The notes: generated by a model from the letters alone, not told the origin. A stretch of 64,000 nt of DNA from Saprospiraceae bacterium UBA1994 (GCA_002335865.1 DDCY01000027.1:4125-68124); one strand, 5' to 3'; shown: positions 23,044 to 33,188, numbered from the stretch's first letter. Numbers and translations: made by a program.

Positions 23044-25365
23044 ATGAAATATATTAAAACAACACATTTTTATTTATTTGCGCTACTAATATGCTTTTTG
23101 TTACCTGTATTGACAAATGCTCAGAATAAAATTGAAGGTCTTGTAAGTTCTTCAAATGGTAATTTAGAGTTTGTTAATGTAATTTTAGATAATTTATATT
23201 TTACACAGACAGATAGTGATGGAAAGTTCGAATTTCTTAATGTATCTAGTGGACCTCACCAATTAGAGGTAAGTTATGTAGGATATAAAAATGTATCTCT
23301 TTACATAGATGTTCCCTTTGATGAAAGAAAACGTATAGCGATCAATATGGAGTCAGACTTTTTAGTGTTTGATGAAGTAGTAGTGACTGGCACTAAGACC
23401 TTTAAGAGACAAACGAAATCAGCTGTCATCGTAAATGTAATAGATAGTAAGACATTAGATAATGTGCAAGCATGTAATCTATCAGAGGGATTAAGGTTTC
23501 AGTCAGGATTAAGAGTAGAGACAGATTGCCAGACTTGTAATTATACTCAGCTTCGTATGAATGGCCTAGCCGGAGGATACTCACAGATTCTTATCAATGG
23601 CAGACCGATTTTTAGTCCTCTTACAGGATTGTACGGGCTAGAGCAGATACCAGTAAATATGATTGATAACATTGAAATTATCAGAGGTGGAGGATCGTCA
23701 CTATATGGATCCAGTGCTATCGGAGGTACAGTGAATGTGATAACTAAGATACCGAAAGTGAATAGCTTTAGTATCAATTCTTCGTACCAAAACATGAATG
23801 GTGTAGCTAGCGATTATATGTTCAATGCCAATAGTACTTCAATAAGTAAAAGCAAGAAGAGTGGTATTTCTTTATTTCTCAATCGGAGAGAACGAGAAGC
23901 TTACGATCATAACGAAGATAATTTTTCTGAGATACCTGAAATCAAAAATACTTCTGTGGGTGCGAGTGCATTTTTTCTGCCTTCAGAAAATCAAAAAATA
24001 GAAGTCAGTTTATCTAATCTCAACGAATATAGATACGGAGGAGAGATGGTAGATGGAGCGGCACACCTTGCATTACAATCTGAAGAAAGGACACATAATG
24101 TATGGATGGCTAGTGCAGATTATCAGATCAATTTTAATTCTGATAATACTAATCTGATTACCTTTGCCGCATGGCAAAATACAGCTAGAGATCATTACAC
24201 AGGTATCTTTCCTAATGAGGAGGACAAATTAGCTTATGCCAATCACTTATCTGCTCCGCCTTATGGTACTTCACTGACTAAAACAATGCAAGGTGGAATT
24301 CAAATTAATCATAATTTAAATGACTTTTTGGGTGGATCTAATGCATTGACTTTTGGAAGCGAATATTTGGTTGATGATACATTTGATGAAATAGGTGCCT
24401 ACAATTATTTGATTGATCAAGTAACTAAAGACTTTGGTACATTTGTACAAAGCGATTGGGAAGTATTACCATCGCTTAATTTGCTTTCTGGTGTTCGTAT
24501 AGACAAACATAATTTAGTAGACGGAATAGTAGCTAGTCCAAGACTGTCATTACTATATAAGTACAAAGATAATACTCAGTTGAGAGGGAGCTATGGAACA
24601 GGATTTAGAGCTCCGCAAGCATTTGATACAGATCTACATATTGCATTCGCTGGAGGCGGAATATCGAGAGTTCAAATTTCCGATGACCTGACAAAAGAAA
24701 CTTCAAAGAGTTATAATGTATCACTGAATTATGATAGGCCTTCAGAACATTGGGTAGCTGGATTTACGGTTGAAGGTTTTTATACTCAGCTCAATAATGC
24801 ATTTACTTTAGTACCTATTGGACAAGATGGGTTTGGCGAATTATTTGAAAAAAGAAATGACCAAGGTGCCACCGTTAGAGGATCGACTATAGAGTTAAGA
24901 GCCAATTACGATAGAAAAGTACAATTAGAAACAGGTCTTACGATTCAGGCAAGTCAATTCGACAATGTGGTTCAATATATTGATGAAGTAGAAGGCGTAA
25001 GAGATTTTATAAGAACACCAAATGTATATGGATTTGCAAACTTATCTTTTAATCCTAATAGTCGATTGAGTGCTAATATTAATTATGTTTTTACTGGAAC
25101 TATGATTGTACCACATTTTGCAGGAGCACCTAATCAGTTGGTGAACGAGATCGTCACGTCTTCACCATTTTCTGAAATAAGTACAAAGATTGGATATTCA
25201 CTGCCTATATCGACAGAGACAAATATAGAGATCTATGGCGGTGTCAAAAACATATTAAATAACTATCAAGAGACATTCGATATCGGTAAGAATAGAGATA
25301 GTAATTTTGTATTTGGTCCAGCACAACCACAAACGTTATTTGTAGGTTTGAAGTGGGGTATATAG
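23044..25365 (+). CDS. TonB-dependent outer-membrane receptor
   Basis: A 773-residue receptor. A signal peptide (residues 1-26, ending T-N-A-Q) is followed by a CarboxypepD-regulatory-like domain (about 28-105), a TonB-box-like D-E-V-V-V-T-G (110-116), a plug domain with I-E-I-I-R-G-G-G-S-S-L-Y-G-S-S-A-I-G-G-T and a C-terminal barrel ending in aromatic-rich strands (F-V-G-L-K-W-G-I). The plug has a Cys pair C-Q-T-C at 162-165, with another Cys at 144. Divergence from a DtxR/MntR-type gene suggests a metal, siderophore or haem substrate, but the substrate is an inference. Confidence 0.92.
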   Translation: MKYIKTTHFYLFALLICFLLPVLTNAQNKIEGLVSSSNGNLEFVNVILDNLYFTQTDSDGKFEFLNVSSGPHQLEVSYVGYKNVSLYIDVPFDERKRIAINMESDFLVFDEVVVTGTKTFKRQTKSAVIVNVIDSKTLDNVQACNLSEGLRFQSGLRVETDCQTCNYTQLRMNGLAGGYSQILINGRPIFSPLTGLYGLEQIPVNMIDNIEIIRGGGSSLYGSSAIGGTVNVITKIPKVNSFSINSSYQNMNGVASDYMFNANSTSISKSKKSGISLFLNRREREAYDHNEDNFSEIPEIKNTSVGASAFFLPSENQKIEVSLSNLNEYRYGGEMVDGAAHLALQSEERTHNVWMASADYQINFNSDNTNLITFAAWQNTARDHYTGIFPNEEDKLAYANHLSAPPYGTSLTKTMQGGIQINHNLNDFLGGSNALTFGSEYLVDDTFDEIGAYNYLIDQVTKDFGTFVQSDWEVLPSLNLLSGVRIDKHNLVDGIVASPRLSLLYKYKDNTQLRGSYGTGFRAPQAFDTDLHIAFAGGGISRVQISDDLTKETSKSYNVSLNYDRPSEHWVAGFTVEGFYTQLNNAFTLVPIGQDGFGELFEKRNDQGATVRGSTIELRANYDRKVQLETGLTIQASQFDNVVQYIDEVEGVRDFIRTPNVYGFANLSFNPNSRLSANINYVFTGTMIVPHFAGAPNQLVNEIVTSSPFSEISTKIGYSLPISTETNIEIYGGVKNILNNYQETFDIGKNRDSNFVFGPAQPQTLFVGLKWGI

Positions 25366-25414
25366 CAGTTTGGCCATAAAAAAATGTTATACTAAATATG
25401 GCATTAGTTTAGCT

Positions 25415-26089
25415 TTAATATTTAATTGTATTGTTTGAGCAAATCATTCCACTAGGCATACCATACATATGCACAATCCTTATTTTTGAGGAAAGAGAAA
25501 TACCACCAGGATTAAGTCCAAGTTTTCCTTCTGGTATAGATTTTCCTAATTCATTGTAGTAATTAGACCAAATTTTAAAAGTCTCTTTAGTTTCTGGATC
25601 TATAAATGTCATGGGATATAGCTGAAATAGCTCTTTTCCGCCATTAGCATATTTAAATGATTCATAGACTAGTTCTGAGCAATAATAGGTATTGTTTTTA
25701 ATATCAAATACGTGATCGTACCTCTTTCCTAGTAGAGATTGTGCATATTGTACAGCATCAGGTATAAGCTCGGAATGAGTTTTATTTACTCGACCGACGA
25801 TCACTTTGGAATCTCCATTTTTATCATTTGATCTGCTCAAGAATCTCTTTAGATCTGTCATCACTACGCCTTTTGTAGTTGCTTCTATGACTTGTGGACC
25901 GTCTTTACTTAGTATAACCATGCCTATATGAGAGAGATTAGCACCTTCATATCCTTCAGTAACTTTCTCTATAGCATCGCAGAATTCACCACAGTCACTA
26001 TCTTGGAAGAGTAGATCACCATTTTGTAAAGTGAAAGTTTGACTTCCAATTAATGCCTGAATAATAAGTAAGATTATATTGATATTCAT
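25415..26089 (-). CDS. YiiX/YebB-like permuted papain-family hydrolase
   Basis: A 224-residue protein with a hydrophobic N-terminal segment that may be a signal peptide. The pattern N-G-D-L-L-F-Q, then L-S-H-I-G-M-V with His54 and later Y-Y-C-S-E-L-V-Y with Cys137, fits the circularly permuted NlpC/P60-type YiiX family, whose His and Cys form the active site. Substrates in this family are poorly known (amide or thioester hydrolysis, possibly cell-wall or lipid linked). It stands alone, convergent with the receptor gene. Confidence 0.75.
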   Translation of the reverse strand: MNINIILLIIQALIGSQTFTLQNGDLLFQDSDCGEFCDAIEKVTEGYEGANLSHIGMVILSKDGPQVIEATTKGVVMTDLKRFLSRSNDKNGDSKVIVGRVNKTHSELIPDAVQYAQSLLGKRYDHVFDIKNNTYYCSELVYESFKYANGGKELFQLYPMTFIDPETKETFKIWSNYYNELGKSIPEGKLGLNPGGISLSSKIRIVHMYGMPSGMICSNNTIKY

Positions 26090-26441
26090 AATTGTTGTGA
26101 TCTACAGTATTTTTTTCAAGCAAGTATAGGAATACTTTTAGCGTAATAGGCATTTGTTGGGTTTTGTATTTTATTAAGTTGCATTTACCTAAAGTTATAA
26201 ATAATCGAAACTTTAGAATATTGAAATAAATAGAAAATTGATTCTGACTGGTTAGTTTGAATGATATCTAATTGCAAACAGTAGTATGATTTATTGGACT
26301 TCATCAAAAGAGAATGTTGCAATTGATATAAGAAGATAAGTAAGTGGTGATAGTATTGGTAATAGAAGAAGTAAAGGGAATATGGATTAGCAAGATGATA
26401 TTTATTGCTTGAATTGAAAGAAGTAATTCCCCAAAAGAAAT
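26090..26441. other. Intergenic region between the YiiX-like and subunit-3 genes
   Basis: About 350 nt of AT-rich sequence between divergent genes. No believable reading frame; a short inverted repeat lies at its right end next to the downstream start codon. Confidence 0.55.
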
Positions 26442-26461
26442 CTGAATATTCTTATATTCAG
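26442..26461 (+). promoter_or_regulatory. Inverted repeat abutting the subunit-3 start
   Basis: CTGAATAT, loop TCTT, ATATTCAG: a perfect 8-bp inverted repeat ending 3 nt before the ATG at 26465. It could be an operator or an RNA hairpin limiting translation of the dehydrogenase pair. Confidence 0.45.
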
Positions 26462-26464
26462 ACC

Positions 26465-27019
26465 ATGAAAAGAAGAAAGGCAATACGTAATCTCGTACTC
26501 TTCTCACTGGGAACAGGAGTAATATACTCATGTAGAGATAAGTATGAAGCGGTCAAGCTTCTTAATCTAAAATATGTACAAGCGAAGTCTGAGCACTTAG
26601 ATCTATTGGATGATTTATCTAAATTGATATTGCCTTTTCAAATGATTCCAAAGCTCAAAGACCATACAGCTTTACCATTTATACTTAATAATGTAGACAA
26701 GATATTGAATGCAGAGAATCGAGAATTGTTTATAAAGGGTTACAAATCATTTGATATCGAAATAGCCATACTGACGGGGAAAAAATATAGTGAGATGGAA
26801 GATGAAGAAAAGCAAGTCTTGCTTACAGAGTTTAACGAGAAAAGATTAGTAGCTAGTCCAGCTGTATACATGGTGTTTGATACAATTAAGTCTAAAACTA
26901 TACAGTATCTCACAACCACAGAATATTATCAACGTAAAGTAAATTACTATGAGATGGTTCCTGGTAGATACCTTGGAGATGTATTAGTGACGGAACTCAA
27001 AAATCTGAACGATGAGTGA
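26465..27019 (+). CDS. Gluconate 2-dehydrogenase subunit 3-like lipoprotein
   Basis: A 184-residue small subunit. The N-terminus M-K-R-R-K-A-I-R-N-L-V-L-F-S-L-G-T-G-V-I-Y-S-C resembles a lipoprotein signal with twin Arg at the front and a lipobox Cys near residue 23, so it may be exported folded or anchored. The rest is alpha-helical, matching the PF13618-type partner of GMC dehydrogenases. The ATG at 26465 gives the proper signal sequence; an upstream in-frame TTG at 26405 adds 20 non-signal residues. The end overlaps the GMC gene by 8 nt. Confidence 0.8.
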   Translation: MKRRKAIRNLVLFSLGTGVIYSCRDKYEAVKLLNLKYVQAKSEHLDLLDDLSKLILPFQMIPKLKDHTALPFILNNVDKILNAENRELFIKGYKSFDIEIAILTGKKYSEMEDEEKQVLLTEFNEKRLVASPAVYMVFDTIKSKTIQYLTTTEYYQRKVNYYEMVPGRYLGDVLVTELKNLNDE

Positions 27020-28694
27020 TAATAGATACGAAGCGATCGTAATCGGTGCAGGCATGAGTGGTAGCTGGGTGGCTAAAGAGCTTTGCGATAAGGGTATTAA
27101 AACTCTTATGCTAGACCGTGGTCCGGAGGTAAAGCATCTAAGAGATTATCCTACAGCTAGTAAGTTCCCATGGGAATTTGAATTCAGAGGAGCTATGAGT
27201 GCCGAGCATACTAAGGCCAATCCAATAGCCAGTAAATGTTATGCCTACAGAGATGGAGCTACACACTTTTTTGCGCAAGATGATGTGCACCCATATTTAC
27301 AGACCAAGCCTTTTGATTGGATCAAAGGATATCAAGTAGGAGGTAAGTCGCTAATATGGGCAAGACAAACACAGCGATGGAGTAAGTATGATTTCAGCAC
27401 TCCAGATACTAATAGATTCGGTATATCATGGCCTATCTCCTACAAGGATATAGCACCGTGGTATAGTTATGTTGAAAAATTTGTAGGTATATCGGGAGAA
27501 AAAGACGGATTAGATGTTTTGCCAGATGGAGAGTTCCAACCGCCGATGGAAATGTCAGTTGTGGGAAAACATCTACAACGCGTTGTCAAGGAAAACTATA
27601 ACGATCGGCATGTAATATATGCTAGATGTGCTCACCTTACAGATCCACAAGAAATACATAGAGAGCAAGGTAGAGGCCAATGTCAAAATAGAACAATCTG
27701 CGAGAGAGGTTGTCCTTTTGGAGGATATTTTAGTGCTAATTCATCGACGATACCATGGGCGCATCGAACAGGTAATCTTACACTGAAAGCAAATAGTGTA
27801 GTGCACTCTATATTATATGACGATGCGACTGGAAAGGCGATAGGTGTCAATGTCATCGATGCAATTACCAAAATACAAACTAAGTATTTTTCCAATGTTG
27901 TCTTTCTCAACGCAGGGGCAATTAATTCTACGGCGATATTACTCAATTCTAAATCCAAAAGATATCCAAATGGCTTAGGAAACGACAATGGCTTGCTTGG
28001 CAAGTATTTTGGATTCCATAATTATAGGGCGCTACTCTCAGCAACATGTCCTGGCTTCGAAGATAAGGTTAAAGAAGGAAGATCGCCTACCAATGAGTAT
28101 ATGCCTAGGTATGTCAATCTTAATAAAGACAAAGATGGTTTTAAGGGAGCTTATGGTGTAGCTATATATACTGCTAGGTATCGCAAGCAGGAAATCAAAG
28201 CAATTGGAACTGAGCTAGTAAATGATCTTCTGAAGGATAAAAATTATGAACCTTGGTCTGTCGTATCGATGATGATGGGTGAAACTTTACCCAAAGAATC
28301 TAATAGTATTTCGCTTGACTCTTCACGGGTTGATCAATATGGAATTCCATTAATTAAATTCAATGTTGGTTATGATGATAACGACGAAAAAATGATGGAA
28401 CACTTCTATCAAGAATGGGAGCAGATATATGAGAAAGCAGGCTTTACAAATGTGGAAAGAATAGATACTGGACAAGCGCCTGGACTAGATATTCACGAAA
28501 TGGGAGGTGCACGTATGGGCAAGGATCCTAAGACTTCAATACTCAATGCATACAATCAAGTACACACCGTCGACAATCTTTATGTATCGGATGGAGCATG
28601 TATGACGTCTACCTCTTATCAAAATCCTTCATTGACTTATATGGCATTGGCTGCACGTGCAGCTGATCATTATATGAAGAGAAAGGGATTATAG
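27012..28694 (+). CDS. GMC-family FAD oxidoreductase
   Basis: A 560-residue flavoprotein that oxidises an alcohol or sugar hydroxyl. The N-terminal Rossmann motif is V-I-G-A-G-M-S-G-S-W-V-A-K-E; the C-terminal GMC part has H-E-M-G-G-A-R-M-G, then S-D-G-A-C-M-T-S-T-S-Y-Q-N-P-S-L-T, giving the catalytic His and Asn. A Cys-rich segment C-Q-N-R-T-I-C-E-R-G-C-P-F-G-G lies mid-protein. With the overlapping subunit-3 gene it resembles the two-subunit membrane or periplasmic dehydrogenases, including glucoside 3-dehydrogenases. No cytochrome subunit is adjacent. Confidence 0.92.
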   Translation: MSDNRYEAIVIGAGMSGSWVAKELCDKGIKTLMLDRGPEVKHLRDYPTASKFPWEFEFRGAMSAEHTKANPIASKCYAYRDGATHFFAQDDVHPYLQTKPFDWIKGYQVGGKSLIWARQTQRWSKYDFSTPDTNRFGISWPISYKDIAPWYSYVEKFVGISGEKDGLDVLPDGEFQPPMEMSVVGKHLQRVVKENYNDRHVIYARCAHLTDPQEIHREQGRGQCQNRTICERGCPFGGYFSANSSTIPWAHRTGNLTLKANSVVHSILYDDATGKAIGVNVIDAITKIQTKYFSNVVFLNAGAINSTAILLNSKSKRYPNGLGNDNGLLGKYFGFHNYRALLSATCPGFEDKVKEGRSPTNEYMPRYVNLNKDKDGFKGAYGVAIYTARYRKQEIKAIGTELVNDLLKDKNYEPWSVVSMMMGETLPKESNSISLDSSRVDQYGIPLIKFNVGYDDNDEKMMEHFYQEWEQIYEKAGFTNVERIDTGQAPGLDIHEMGGARMGKDPKTSILNAYNQVHTVDNLYVSDGACMTSTSYQNPSLTYMALAARAADHYMKRKGL

Positions 28695-28965
28695 TTGTAA
28701 GTGAATGTGAAATAAAGATAAGTTCATAATTGTAATTTGCTTTTGATGAGTAGTTCAGTACGGATTTATTTGGTTATATAGCGGCTGTTCAATAACTTAA
28801 TATATATTCTGTATTTATGTGATACGTAGTATTGGTAGTTTAATGCAAAACACTTTCTGACAATCTACCTTTCTAATTTAAGCGAATATTATACACCAGT
28901 AATCCGAATATTATGAAATTTGGATGCGCCCAAAAAGTATAGAACAATTAACTTAAAAGTAAAAC

Positions 28966-30606
28966 ATGCCCAATCATTCACTAGCAGGAAAAACAGCCAC
29001 AAAAGAACAACTCATCAATGTACCTCAACTGATCACGGATTACTTTAAGCAAGAACCTGATCTATCTAAAAGAGAAGAAAGGGTTTCGTTTGGAACCTCA
29101 GGACATCGTGGCTCTTCATTCAATAATTCCTTCAACGAACATCATATATTAGCTACTACTCAAGCGATTTGCAATTATAGAGAAGCAATGGGAATCGCAG
29201 GGCCAGTTTTTATAGGTATAGATACTCATGCTTTGTCCGTGCCTGCACAAGCTACTGCATTGGAAGTGTTAGCGGCCAATGATGTAGTAACTATGATAGC
29301 TACCAATGATGAGTATACACCGACTCCCGCTATAAGTCACGCTATCATTGAATATAATAGAGATAAGAAAATAGGCTTGGCTGATGGTATCGTAATCACT
29401 CCATCACATAATCCACCTCAAGATGGAGGATTTAAATATAATATGACCAATGGGGGACCGGCAGAAGGATCGGTAACTTCTTGGATTGAGTCAAGAGCAA
29501 ATGAGATATTGGAAGATAAACTTAAAGGGATAAAGAGGATATCACTTGCAAAGGCCTTGAGTAGATCAACTACACAACGCTATGATTATTTAGAAGCTTA
29601 TACAGCAGACCTAAGTCTTGTAATTGATACTAATTTACTTAAGGAATCAGGAATCAAAATGGGTGTTGATCCATTGGGAGGAGCGGGCGTAAAATATTGG
29701 CAAAGAATAGCTGATCGCTATAGTTTAAATCTCTCTGTAGTAGATGATACAGTCAATCATACTTTTAGCTTTATGTCTTTGGACTGGGATGGTAAGATCA
29801 GAATGGACCCGTCGTCTAGCTATGCTATGCAGAGGTTGATAGGTTTGAAGGATAAATTTCCTGTAGCATTTGCCTGTGACACAGATCATGATCGACATGG
29901 TATAGTGACGCAGAGCGGAGGTCTTATGAATCCCAATCATTTCCTCGCGGTGGCGATTGACTATTTATTTCAAAACAGACCGCAATGGAATGCAGATACA
30001 GGTATCGGCAAGACTCTAGTCAGTAGTCAGATGATAGATCGCGTGGCCAATAAGCTTGGACGTAAACTAATTGAAGTACCGGTGGGTTTTAAATGGTTTG
30101 TAGATGGACTCTATGATGGAAGCCTTGGATTTGGAGGTGAAGAAAGCGCCGGAGCATCTTTTCTCAATATGCAAGGAAATGTATGGTCTACTGATAAAGA
30201 TGGTATTATTGCCGCCTTACTGGCCGGAGAGATTACAGCGAAAACAGGTAAAGATCCATCTGAAATCTATCATGAGTTTACTAGAGAATACGGAGTTCCT
30301 GTGTATGATCGTATAGATGCACCTGCTACTCCTGAGCAAAAAGACAAGCTTAAAAAATTATCTCCTCTACAGATTACCTCTTCTGAACTCGCTGGAGAAA
30401 AAATAACCAATGTCCTTACCAACGCTCCAGGTAATGGTGCCGCTATTGGAGGCCTAAAGGTTGAGACCGCCAACGGCTGGTTTGCTGCTAGGCCCTCTGG
30501 TACAGAGAATATCTATAAGATATATGCTGAAAGTTTTAAAGGAAAAAAGCATTTGGAGCAATTACAGGAAGAGGCACAAAAGGTAGTTAATGATGTTTTA
30601 GGGTAG
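28966..30606 (+). CDS. pgm: Phosphoglucomutase, alpha-D-glucose specific
   Basis: A 546-residue cytosolic enzyme interconverting glucose 1-phosphate and glucose 6-phosphate. The catalytic phosphoserine is Ser147 in I-T-P-S-H-N-P-P-Q-D-G-G; the metal loop is C-D-T-D-H-D-R-H-G; the sugar loop is G-G-E-E-S-A-G-A-S; and the phosphate-binding end is R-P-S-G-T-E-N. Full length for the Pgm branch. It precedes pgi by 143 nt, giving two linked steps of glycogen and sugar metabolism. Confidence 0.96.
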   Translation: MPNHSLAGKTATKEQLINVPQLITDYFKQEPDLSKREERVSFGTSGHRGSSFNNSFNEHHILATTQAICNYREAMGIAGPVFIGIDTHALSVPAQATALEVLAANDVVTMIATNDEYTPTPAISHAIIEYNRDKKIGLADGIVITPSHNPPQDGGFKYNMTNGGPAEGSVTSWIESRANEILEDKLKGIKRISLAKALSRSTTQRYDYLEAYTADLSLVIDTNLLKESGIKMGVDPLGGAGVKYWQRIADRYSLNLSVVDDTVNHTFSFMSLDWDGKIRMDPSSSYAMQRLIGLKDKFPVAFACDTDHDRHGIVTQSGGLMNPNHFLAVAIDYLFQNRPQWNADTGIGKTLVSSQMIDRVANKLGRKLIEVPVGFKWFVDGLYDGSLGFGGEESAGASFLNMQGNVWSTDKDGIIAALLAGEITAKTGKDPSEIYHEFTREYGVPVYDRIDAPATPEQKDKLKKLSPLQITSSELAGEKITNVLTNAPGNGAAIGGLKVETANGWFAARPSGTENIYKIYAESFKGKKHLEQLQEEAQKVVNDVLG

Positions 30607-30749
30607 TTATGCTGGAATAGTCTTAGACGTTTCTTCTTTCTGTAGTAATATGTAATTCATATTCTGCGTCTTTAGTCACTAAATACTATAATTTTACCCT
30701 TTCATTTTTTCGTGATTAAATCGGATTTGCAAACATTAAAGACAGCAAA

Positions 30750-32387
30750 ATGCCCTTGTATAATATAAACCCTACTACCACTCAAGCTTGGAAAAAACTT
30801 TCAGAGCGATATAATCAAACTAAAGATAGTCATATGAAGGCTCAATTTAGCAATGATGCTAATAGGGCTTCCGATTTTACCATACAATGGAAAGATTTTC
30901 TAGTCGACTACTCTAAGAATAGAATTGATCGAAAAACAATGCAATTGTTATTACAGTTGACAAAAGAGGTAAATCTAAAGGATGCAATAGGTAAATACTT
31001 TGGTGCTGAGGCGATTAATCAGACCGAAGGTCGCGCAGTGTTACATACGGCATTGCGAGCTAAATACTCGGATACCGTAATGGTAAATGGAGTAAACGTT
31101 GTTGATGAAGTATATGAGGTGAAACGACGTATTAAAGAATTTACGGACTCTGTTATTTCTGGTGAGTGTAAAGGATATTCAGGCAAATCATTTACCGATG
31201 TGGTGAATATCGGTATTGGAGGATCCGACTTGGGACCTGCCATGGTAACTGAAGCCTTAAAGTATTATAAGAATCATCTTAATGTTCATTTTGTATCTAA
31301 TGTAGATGGTGATCATGTACAGGAGGTATTACGTGATTTGAATCCTGAAACTACTTTATTCGTAATCGTATCGAAGACGTTTACCACTCAAGAAACACTA
31401 AGCAATGCGACAACGATTAAAGAATGGTTTTTAAAATCAGCCACCGAAAAAGATGTGGCAAGGCATTTTGCTGCAGTATCTACCAATGTAGCAAAAATAT
31501 CGGAGTTTGGAATTTTACCAGCAAATGTTTTTCCCATGTGGGATTGGATAGGAGGACGATTCTCTCTTTGGAGCGCCGTAGGTATTTCTATTGCTTTGGC
31601 AGTTGGTTTCGAAAATTTCGATGCGCTTCTAGGAGGAGCAAATAAAATGGACGAGCATTTCAAAAATGAAGACTTCGACAATAATATTCCTGTGGTGTTA
31701 GCTTTATTGAGCATTTGGTACAACAACTTTTATGGTGTGGAGACAGAAGCCGTCATTCCATATACTCAGTATTTAAGCAGATTTTCCGCGTATCTCCAAC
31801 AAGGTATTATGGAAAGTAATGGGAAAAGTGTCGATCGAGATGGGAATCGAATAAATTATCAATCAGGCAGTATCGTTTGGGGTGAACCAGGCACCAATGC
31901 TCAACATGCTTTTTTTCAACTGATGCATCAAGGCACAAAGTTGATTCCTGCAAGTTTTATTGGATTTAAAAAATCACTTTTTGGCAATACAGACCATCAT
32001 AATAAGTTGATGGCCAACTTCTTTGCGCAGACAGAAGCTTTGATGAATGGTAAAGCTACTCAAGAAGTAAGAAACGAATTGGAAGAAAATAATTTGTCGG
32101 AAGTGGAAATCCAATCGTTACTTCCATTCAAAGTATTTGAGGGTAATAATCCGACAAATATAATTCTTATTGACAAACTCACACCAAGTAGTTTGGGGGC
32201 ATTGATTTCTCTTTTCGAACATAAAATTTTCGTCGAAGGTATTATTTGGAATATCTTCAGTTATGATCAATGGGGGGTTGAATTGGGAAAAAAACTAGCA
32301 GAGCAAACCTTAAAGGATATAGAAGGATCTGAAATAGAGCAGCATGATGCTTCGACAACTCAACTTCTCGAATATTTTAAGGATTAG
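30750..32387 (+). CDS. pgi: Glucose-6-phosphate isomerase
   Basis: A 545-residue cytosolic enzyme interconverting glucose 6-phosphate and fructose 6-phosphate. Signatures include I-G-I-G-G-S-D-L-G-P-A-M-V, S-K-T-F-T-T-Q-E-T and G-E-P-G-T-N-A-Q-H-A-F-F-Q. Length is typical of the long bacterial form (about 550). It lies after pgm in the same direction, though a separate promoter is possible in the 143-nt gap. Confidence 0.97.
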   Translation: MPLYNINPTTTQAWKKLSERYNQTKDSHMKAQFSNDANRASDFTIQWKDFLVDYSKNRIDRKTMQLLLQLTKEVNLKDAIGKYFGAEAINQTEGRAVLHTALRAKYSDTVMVNGVNVVDEVYEVKRRIKEFTDSVISGECKGYSGKSFTDVVNIGIGGSDLGPAMVTEALKYYKNHLNVHFVSNVDGDHVQEVLRDLNPETTLFVIVSKTFTTQETLSNATTIKEWFLKSATEKDVARHFAAVSTNVAKISEFGILPANVFPMWDWIGGRFSLWSAVGISIALAVGFENFDALLGGANKMDEHFKNEDFDNNIPVVLALLSIWYNNFYGVETEAVIPYTQYLSRFSAYLQQGIMESNGKSVDRDGNRINYQSGSIVWGEPGTNAQHAFFQLMHQGTKLIPASFIGFKKSLFGNTDHHNKLMANFFAQTEALMNGKATQEVRNELEENNLSEVEIQSLLPFKVFEGNNPTNIILIDKLTPSSLGALISLFEHKIFVEGIIWNIFSYDQWGVELGKKLAEQTLKDIEGSEIEQHDASTTQLLEYFKD

Positions 32388-32407
32388 GGATTTTGAGTAT
32401 TAATAGT

Positions 32408-32428
32408 TTTACAGAAATATTCTGTAAA
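32408..32428. promoter_or_regulatory. 21-nt palindrome upstream of the Crp/Fnr gene
   Basis: TTTACAGAA (32408-32416) and TTCTGTAAA (32420-32428) are perfect inverted arms with ATA between them. It is 23 nt before one possible start and 56 nt before the preferred start of the Crp/Fnr regulator; an autoregulatory operator is the natural reading. It does not match the classical CRP or FNR consensus. Confidence 0.65.
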
Positions 32429-32483
32429 TGACCCTTCGTTATGATCTTATATGTTTATAACTAGAAAAGCTTTAGATTACAAG

Positions 32484-33152
32484 ATGAATTTTATTCCATT
32501 CGATATTAATTGTTACAACCGCTTTTACGAGATGTTTTCTTATGTCTTCGAAACTGAGCTGATTAATGAGATTTGTACTAGTGGACAATTGAGGAAGTTT
32601 GAGGAAAATAAAATTCTAGTAGACATAGGTGCTACAATTACTCATCTACCGTTGGTTATCTCAGGGTCTGTCAAGATCATGACCGAAGATAAGGACGGGG
32701 CAGAGTTGCTTCTATATTACTTAGAATTAGGCGATACCTGTGCAGTGACACTGAATTGTTGTACTCGTGCTTCCAAATCGACAGTGAGAGCTACCTCAGA
32801 GACGGCTGCCGAAGTACTCTTTGTTCCAGTGAGTTTCATGGAGGAATGGATGGTTAAGTACAAATCTTGGAGAAACTTTATCCTAGATAGCTATAACTCC
32901 AGGCTCAATGAAATGGTCTCTGCCATTGATAATATTGTGTTCAATAGTTTAGAAGAAAGGCTTGGAAAATACCTTCGAGATAAGGCATGGATAACTAAAT
33001 CTGCTATACTTAATATTACTCATCAGGAAATCGCAAATGATTTGCATTCGTCTAGAGTAGTCATATCAAGATTAATGAAGAAACTAGAGAAAAGTGGGTT
33101 GATCGCTCAGTCAAGGCATCGTGTTGATTTTCTAGAATTTATGGATAAGTAA
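32484..33152 (+). CDS. Crp/Fnr family regulator with Cys cluster
   Basis: A 222-residue regulator with an N-terminal cyclic-nucleotide-binding-like barrel and a C-terminal Crp winged helix (I-T-H-Q-E-I-A-N-D-L-H-S-S-R-V-V-I-S-R-L-M-K-K-L). In place of a typical cAMP pocket it has D-T-C-A-V-T-L-N-C-C, a C-x5-C-C cluster at residues 86, 92 and 93. The start is uncertain: an ATG at 32451 would add 11 residues but lies in a TATGTTTA sequence that could be a promoter box, and Met at 32532 is also possible. It is followed closely by a rhodanese and a cytochrome c gene, which suggests sensing of a reactive sulfur species. Confidence 0.88.
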   Translation: MNFIPFDINCYNRFYEMFSYVFETELINEICTSGQLRKFEENKILVDIGATITHLPLVISGSVKIMTEDKDGAELLLYYLELGDTCAVTLNCCTRASKSTVRATSETAAEVLFVPVSFMEEWMVKYKSWRNFILDSYNSRLNEMVSAIDNIVFNSLEERLGKYLRDKAWITKSAILNITHQEIANDLHSSRVVISRLMKKLEKSGLIAQSRHRVDFLEFMDK

Positions 33153-33188
33153 TCATTGGGTAATGTGAGAGTAGTATAAAAAATAAAA

